9,594 bases of DNA from Cytophagales bacterium (GTDB lineage Bacteria; Bacteroidota; Bacteroidia; Cytophagales; 172606-1): contig JALOMD010000054.1 of the NCBI GenBank assembly GCA_025455595.1, positions 1-9,594 of the forward strand. Reading direction: 5' to 3'. The notes under the pieces were generated by a model. The model saw only the letters and a list, made by a program, of their open reading frames with translations, made no database searches and was not told the DNA's origin. The translations under genes were made by a program, and so were the position numbers. Of the stretch, positions 6,253-9,594 are shown in pieces; the first letter of the stretch is position 1; the number at the start of each line of letters is the position of its first letter.

Positions 6253-6356
6253 CCGGTTCCGATGATGGCGAGCCTGTGGGCGGCAAAATACGAATTAAAA
6301 CGAAACCTCACAGTGCCGTGGTGAACGGGACACAATTACCATACCTTTTTGGCAAT

Positions 6357-6388
6357 GAGTGAATGATTGAATGGTTGAATGAGTGAAT
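6357..6388. repeat. Octad array H (4 units), 3' of tig
   Basis: GAGTGAAT, GATTGAAT, GGTTGAAT, GAGTGAAT in perfect 8-bp phase. It differs from the other arrays in having an 8-bp rather than a 7-bp period. It lies just beyond the tig terminator. Confidence 0.65.
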
Positions 6389-6394
6389 AGCCTG

Positions 6395-6440
6395 CAAACA
6401 AAAACCGCCCGTAAGTTTGTTTACGGGCGGTTTTTGTTTG
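6395..6440 (-). terminator. tig intrinsic terminator (perfect 20-bp stem)
   Basis: CAAACAAAAACCGCCCGTAA (6395-6414) is fully complementary to 6421-6440 with a 6-nt loop. The core ACCGCCCGTAA is followed by T-rich sequence on both strands, so it can work in both directions. It starts 13 bp after the tig stop codon. Confidence 0.93.
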
Positions 6441-6453
6441 GCTTTGACCTTGT

Positions 6454-7794
6454 TTATTCAGCCCCCTCGTCCGATTTGTCGAACTCTGCGGCACTGACTT
6501 TCTGCACCGTCGGCGTGACTTGCTCACGGACAAACGCTGCCACTTTGTCAGTGAACACGCGTTGGTAGGTGTTCATGTAGTTCTGGCCTTTCTCGGCTTT
6601 CAGGAAGTTGTCCACCAGCCGGTCGAGGAGGTCGCTGTTTTCGGCGTTGTCGGTCTGCAGAAAACCGTACACTTCCTTGAACGAATTCTTGGCTTGGGCC
6701 ACCACTTCCTCGTGTTCCACCGTGATGCCGTGTTCCTTGGCGATTTTTTCTTTGATAATCGTCCATTTCAGGCCTTTCACAAAGCCGTCGTACTCCTTGG
6801 CGATGGTTTCGTCGCTGAGGTTGCGGTTGGTGACTTTCAGCCAGCGTTTCAGAAACTCGTTCGGCAGGTCGATTTGCGTAGTATCCACCAATTGGTTCTG
6901 GATGTCGCTCTTCAAGCGGGTTTCGCCTTCGCGGTCGTAGGTGCGGGCCAGGTCTTCGCGGAGTTTCTCACGGAAAGCCTCCTCGGTGGTCACTTCCTCG
7001 CCGAAGACTTTCTTGAAAAACGCCTCGTTCATTTCGGCGGGCACCTGGCGGTCAATGTCCGCAATGGCGAACTCGAACTCGCCCGTCAGTTTATCGGCCT
7101 CTTCCTGCGGCAGTTGCGTGAACAGCCGTAGCGAGTCTGCTTCCGCAAAAATGCCTTGGATGTCGAACTGCACCACGTCTTCTTTCTTTTTGCCCAAGAA
7201 CATCGGCTTGGCCGCGTCGGTCAGTTTGTTGACGAACAGATAGGCGTTCTCCTTGTTGAAACCGCCTTCGGCCACTTGCCGCACTTTGCCGAACACCAGG
7301 TCTTGCTCGCCCACTTCTTCGGGGTTGATGTACTCGCCGTGGCGGCCGCGCAGGTTTTCGATGGATGCCTCGATGTCGGCATCAGCGATTTCCACTTCGC
7401 GGCGCACCAGATTCAGCTTGCCAAGGTCGTAGGCAAACTCCGGCACCAAGCCGATGTCGTAGCTGAACGAAAACTCGCGTTGGTTTTCCCAGTCAATGCT
7501 TTCGGCATCGGTGGTGTTGGGCAGCGGGTCGCCCACGATGGCGAGTTGGTTTTCCTTGATGTATCCGTCCACCGACTCGGCCAACAGGCTGTTCACCTCG
7601 TCCACCAGTATGCTTTTGCCATACATCTTGCGGAGCAGTCCCGGCGGCACCTTGCCCGGACGAAAGCCTTTGATAGCGGCTGTCTTGCTGTAGTCCTTCA
7701 GTTTCTTGTCCACGCGAGGCTGGTAGTCGGCCTCTTCCAACGTGATGCGGATGGAGGCGTTGGCCGTGTCCTTCCGGTCTAAGGTGATGTTCAT
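6454..7794 (-). CDS. tig: Trigger factor, ribosome-associated chaperone
   Basis: 446 residues (E. coli: 432). Trigger factor docks beside the ribosome exit tunnel and shields nascent chains. The N-terminal ribosome-binding domain carries the signature IKGFRPGKVPPGLL (41-54), matching E. coli GFRKGKVP. The middle region (about 150-250) aligns in position with the FKBP-type prolyl isomerase domain but lacks its recognisable core (no GQGRMIPGFE-like segment), so isomerase activity is doubtful. The C-terminal chaperone domain is helical, as expected. The order tig, clpP, clpX is the conserved bacterial arrangement, here with two clpPs. The start codon is ATG at 7794, preceded by T-rich bases and heptad array I, with no Shine-Dalgarno sequence. 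A strong terminator follows. Confidence 0.95.
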   Translation of the reverse strand: MNITLDRKDTANASIRITLEEADYQPRVDKKLKDYSKTAAIKGFRPGKVPPGLLRKMYGKSILVDEVNSLLAESVDGYIKENQLAIVGDPLPNTTDAESIDWENQREFSFSYDIGLVPEFAYDLGKLNLVRREVEIADADIEASIENLRGRHGEYINPEEVGEQDLVFGKVRQVAEGGFNKENAYLFVNKLTDAAKPMFLGKKKEDVVQFDIQGIFAEADSLRLFTQLPQEEADKLTGEFEFAIADIDRQVPAEMNEAFFKKVFGEEVTTEEAFREKLREDLARTYDREGETRLKSDIQNQLVDTTQIDLPNEFLKRWLKVTNRNLSDETIAKEYDGFVKGLKWTIIKEKIAKEHGITVEHEEVVAQAKNSFKEVYGFLQTDNAENSDLLDRLVDNFLKAEKGQNYMNTYQRVFTDKVAAFVREQVTPTVQKVSAAEFDKSDEGAE

Positions 7795-7802
7795 AAAAAC
7801 AA

Positions 7803-7858
7803 GTTCAAGGTTAAAAGTTGCAGGTTAAAGGTTGTAGGTTCAAGGTTGCAGGTTACAA
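7803..7858. repeat. Heptad array I (GTTNNAR, 8 clear units) upstream of tig
   Basis: Eight 7-mers in exact phase start 9 bp before the tig ATG: GTTCAAG, GTTAAAA, GTTGCAG, GTTAAAG, GTTGTAG, GTTCAAG, GTTGCAG, GTTACAA. Three weaker units (GTCGAAC, GTTTTAG, GTTTTTG) would carry it to 7879, into the end of the broken four-helix-bundle gene. Confidence 0.85.
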
Positions 7859-7868
7859 GTCGAACGTT

Positions 7869-8267
7869 TTAGGTTTTTGTAGGGGCGGTTTTTTGTTTGT
7901 CCTGCTCGAACTTTCTCAAGTATTCGATAAACGCTTTGATTTGCCGGGACAAACCCAAAAGTTCATCCTTTTTCTGTTCGTAGAAGATTGCGTCAAGCAA
8001 TTCCGTTTCTTTGGGTACAAACAACTGGCTGCGCAGTTCGCCTGCGGAGCCTTTGGCGAAACGCAAGAATTTGATAAAATCCTTGTTATTGTCGTATTCA
8101 AATCCTTCGGCAATGTTGTTGGAAATCGAAAAAGCCGAACGGCGGATTTGGTCTTTGGTTCCAAAGTCACGACTGATGGGGCCGGTTTCTGAAAGACCGA
8201 AAACATCCACTGCAATACGAACCGCCTTCTGCTAAATCTCCAAGTCCTCAAAGGTTTTGACTTTCAT
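7869..8267 (-). pseudogene. Four-helix-bundle (IVS / TIGR02436-type) protein, disrupted by an in-frame TAG
   Basis: From ATG 8267 the frame reads MKVKTFEDLEI, then TAG (8232-8234), then QKAVRIAVDVFGL and on to TAA at 7869-7871: 132 codons with codon 12 as stop. The family's N-terminus is typically FEDLEIWQKA, so the TAG replaces the conserved Trp (TGG to TAG is one base change). The rest matches the family: DQIRRSAFSISNNIAEGF, then FLRFAKGSAGELRSQL. These small helical proteins are encoded in 23S rRNA intervening sequences or as stand-alone genes; their role is unknown. TAG ends clpX and the receptor here, so recoding is unlikely. A shorter product from ATG 8210 (113 residues) remains possible but would lack most of helix 1. 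Same strand as tig, 74 bp upstream of its start codon. Confidence 0.8.
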
Positions 8268-8313
8268 TACCCATTACGTCTGTGTTTGAGTAAACGAAGG
8301 AAGAAGAGCAAGT

Positions 8314-8348
8314 TCCCAACCTGTAACTTTGAACTTGTAACCTGCAAC
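8314..8348. repeat. Heptad array J (GTTNNAR on minus strand, 5 units)
   Basis: On the minus strand: GTTGCAG, GTTACAA, GTTCAAA, GTTACAG, GTTGGGA. It uses the same word as array I but inverted. The two arrays share a perfect 17-bp inverted match (7844-7860 with 8333-8349) and so flank the four-helix-bundle pseudogene. Confidence 0.75.
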
Positions 8349-8362
8349 CCATTTCAATCAAA

Positions 8363-8394
8363 AAACCCCCAAAACGATGCCGCTTTGAGGGTTT
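8363..8394 (-). terminator. tRNA-Leu terminator
   Basis: On the minus strand AAACCCTCAAA (8384-8394) pairs with TTTGGGGGTTT (8363-8373), 11 pairs including one T-G wobble, with a 10-nt loop, then more T residues. The stem's first base is the last base of the encoded CCA end. Confidence 0.8.
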
Positions 8395-8478
8395 GGTGCG
8401 GATGGAGGGACTCGAACCCCCACGCCTCGCGGCGCCAGATCCTAAGTCTGGTGCGGCTACCAATTACGCCACATCCGC
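8394..8478 (-). tRNA. tRNA-Leu (anticodon UAG), CCA encoded
   Basis: The acceptor stem GCGGATG (8472-8478) pairs perfectly with CATCCGC (8398-8404), followed by discriminator A (8397) and an encoded CCA (8394-8396). The anticodon stem CCAGA/TCTGG holds loop CTTAGGA, so the anticodon is TAG (8442-8444), reading CUA/CUG-type leucine codons. The T-loop TTCGAGT sits on a 5-bp stem with one G-T pair. A long variable arm and total length of 85 nt fit a type II (Leu) tRNA. It is followed at once by a terminator and preceded by a -7 box, so it is a single-gene unit. Confidence 0.96.
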
Positions 8479-8488
8479 AAAAGGACTG

Positions 8489-8496
8489 CAAAAGTA
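8489..8496 (-). promoter_or_regulatory. tRNA-Leu promoter, Bacteroidota -7 box
   Basis: TACTTTTG on the minus strand matches TAnnTTTG exactly, with 10 bp between it and the tRNA 5' end. A TTTT run lies about 20 bp upstream, where the -33 element is expected. The flanking bases resemble those at the clpX box. Confidence 0.65.
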
Positions 8497-8673
8497 GCAA
8501 GTTTTTGCGTGAATGGAAAAATTAGGGCCTGAAATTTTTGAGTGCCAAGAATTTTCGAAAAAGAACTTGCATCACTGCATCCAAGCGTTGCATTTTTTTG
8601 TTAATTTCATAAGATTGTGGTCTTGGTGCCGAAGTCGGGATACGTGATGTAATACAAGCGGATTTCGAGGTAA

Positions 8674-8702
8674 GCGTTTTGGGCGTTTTTCGCTTAAAAC
8701 GC
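8674..8702. repeat. 29-bp intergenic palindrome, copy 8 (inverted orientation)
   Basis: Left arm GCGTTTTGGG, centre CGTTTTTCG, right arm CTTAAAACGC. The AA/TT variation that other copies have in the left arm is here in the right arm, so it is the reverse complement of the copy 3 / copy 9 type. The stretch from the tRNA promoter to here (8497-8673) shows no gene I can support. Confidence 0.88.
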
Positions 8703-8710
8703 TGCGGAAA

Positions 8711-8743
8711 AACCTCCATAGGGTTCAAAACCCTATGAAGGTT
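8711..8743. repeat. 14-bp hairpin (AACCTCCATAGGGT) between palindrome copies 8 and 9
   Basis: AACCTCCATAGGGT (8711-8724) pairs with ACCCTATGAAGGTT (8730-8743) at 13 of 14 positions, loop TCAAA. No T-run of terminator type follows. Confidence 0.8.
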
Positions 8744-8757
8744 GAAAGTCTGCACAA

Positions 8758-8786
8758 GCGTTTTAAGCAGAATTTGCCCAAAACGC
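8758..8786. repeat. 29-bp intergenic palindrome, copy 9
   Basis: Left arm GCGTTTTAAG, centre CAGAATTTG, right arm CCCAAAACGC. It ends 56 bp before the Rel start codon and faces copy 8 in inverted orientation, 55 bp apart. Confidence 0.9.
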
Positions 8787-8842
8787 AACGTTGACACAAA
8801 ACCAAGAACCGCGCATCAAGCGACAAGAATACAAGTTTCCCC

Positions 8843-9594
8843 ATGCAGACAGAAATCGTGACCGCAGAGACACTCGCCAAGCCTGAGTGTGCCACGCCGG
8901 AATCAGACCAGGCGGAACAGGAACGCCGCGAAATACTGCGACAGTACCGGAAACTGCTCCGCTCCATGAAGCCGGTGCTGAAAGACGGCGACGCGAAACT
9001 GATCAAGAAAGCTTTCAACACCGCCGTGGAAGCCCACCAAGGCATGAGGCGCAAAAGCGGCGAGCCGTACATTTACCACCCGCTGGCCGTGGCGCAGATT
9101 GCCGTGGAGGAAATCGGGCTGGGCACCACGTCGGTGGTGGCGGCTTTGCTGCACGACGTGGTGGAAGACACCGACACGGAAATCGAGGACATTCAGCGCG
9201 ACTTCGGGCCGAAGGTGGCCAAAATCATCGACGGCCTCACCAAGATAGCGGGCACATTCGAGTACGGCACCTCGCAGCAGGCCGAGAACTTCCGCAAGAT
9301 GCTGCTCACGCTCTCGGACGACGTGCGGGTGATTCTCATCAAGCTCGCCGACCGGCTGCACAACATGCGCACCTTGGCCTCGATGCCGCGCAACGGCCAG
9401 CTCAAGATTGCCTCCGAGACCATGTACCTCTACGCCCCGCTGGCCCACCGGCTGGGGCTGTACGCCATCAAGTCGGAGTTGGAAGACCTGTACCTCAAGT
9501 ACACCGATCCCGACACCTACAAGGCCATTGCCGAAAAGCTGAAACAGACCAAGTCGGCCCGCGAGAAATTCATCGCCGACTTCATCGCCCCCAT
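8843..9594 (+). CDS. rel: Bifunctional (p)ppGpp synthetase/hydrolase, RelA/SpoT family (3' end outside window)
   Basis: The frame is open from ATG 8843 to the window edge: 250 residues plus two bases of about 700-750 expected. It is the N-terminal part of a long Rel enzyme that makes and degrades the alarmone (p)ppGpp. The visible part is the HD hydrolase domain with all key residues: R70/K71 in RRKSGEP, H79 in YIYHP, H104/D105 and E108/D109 in LLHDVVEDT, and D170/N174 in LADRLHNMRTL. Hydrolase activity is therefore expected, unlike in E. coli RelA, where the HD site is degenerate. The segment after 200 (APLAHRLGLYAIKSELEDL) leads toward the synthetase domain, which is not in the window. An in-frame TGA at 8792-8794 and no earlier ATG fix the start. 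No Shine-Dalgarno sequence is seen. Confidence 0.95.
   Translation, partial: MQTEIVTAETLAKPECATPESDQAEQERREILRQYRKLLRSMKPVLKDGDAKLIKKAFNTAVEAHQGMRRKSGEPYIYHPLAVAQIAVEEIGLGTTSVVAALLHDVVEDTDTEIEDIQRDFGPKVAKIIDGLTKIAGTFEYGTSQQAENFRKMLLTLSDDVRVILIKLADRLHNMRTLASMPRNGQLKIASETMYLYAPLAHRLGLYAIKSELEDLYLKYTDPDTYKAIAEKLKQTKSAREKFIADFIAP

Noticed and set aside
7866..7880. Possible half copy of the 29-bp palindrome (CGTTTTAGG followed by TTTTTG)
   Set aside because: No right arm is present, and the bases are better explained by the heptad phase and the end of the pseudogene.
8605..8672. Short minus-strand peptide ending ITYPDFGTKTTIL that might be a gene remnant
   Set aside because: About 25 codons, no family match I can name, bounded by a stop inside palindrome copy 8; likely chance.
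542..8786. Repeats as a CRISPR array
   Set aside because: Copies are palindromic, dispersed over 8 kb with irregular spacing and genes between them, and no cas gene is present.
8791..8796. TTGACA before rel as a -35 box
   Set aside because: No matching -10 at usual spacing, and Bacteroidota promoters do not use this element.
8522..8797. Minus-strand open frame of 91 codons between tRNA-Leu and rel
   Set aside because: It runs across both palindrome copies and the hairpin at 8711, and shows no recognisable domain.
8903..9448. Minus-strand open frame of 181 codons opposite rel
   Set aside because: The + strand frame carries the full Rel HD-domain signature; this is its antisense shadow.

Overview
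The window looks like a chromosomal segment of a Bacteroidota bacterium (Cytophagales- or Saprospirales-like; order not certain). The signs are a TonB-dependent receptor tail, start codons with no Shine-Dalgarno sequence, two matches to the Bacteroidota -7 box (TAnnTTTG), a four-helix-bundle (IVS-type) gene, and a tig/clpP/clpP/clpX cluster. There is no phage, CRISPR array or transposase gene.

Layout: (1) 1-357, C-terminal end of a TonB-dependent receptor, + strand. (2) 769-2145, a YdhS-like (COG4529) FAD/NAD(P)-binding protein, + strand. (3) 2407-7794, a minus-strand protein quality-control cluster read right to left: trigger factor (tig), two different ClpP peptidases, and ClpX. The genes are separated by 390-670 bp, with strong hairpin terminators after tig and the upstream clpP and between the second clpP and clpX, so it looks like a row of separate transcription units rather than one operon. 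(4) 7869-8267, a four-helix-bundle gene broken by an amber codon. (5) 8394-8478, tRNA-Leu(UAG), minus strand, with its own promoter and terminator. (6) 8843 to the end, a bifunctional (p)ppGpp synthetase/hydrolase, + strand, cut by the window edge.

Together the protein genes cover nascent-chain folding (trigger factor), regulated proteolysis (ClpX unfoldase feeding ClpP barrels) and the stringent response.

The unusual content is between the genes, where there are two layered repeat systems. The first is a 29-bp palindrome (left arm GCGTTTTRRG, 9-nt centre, right arm CCCAAAACGC): eight copies of identical length plus one copy interrupted by a nested hairpin, all intergenic, with four gaps each holding exactly two copies that bracket a different hairpin element. 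The second is a set of tandem arrays with an exact 7-bp period (one array has an 8-bp period). Each array has its own consensus word, and they lie at the borders of most genes, including 5' of clpX, both clpPs and tig. Further palindromes (C-rich hairpins, a MITE-like inverted pair, a CGTCATTGCGA-type palindrome) fill much of the remaining non-coding DNA.
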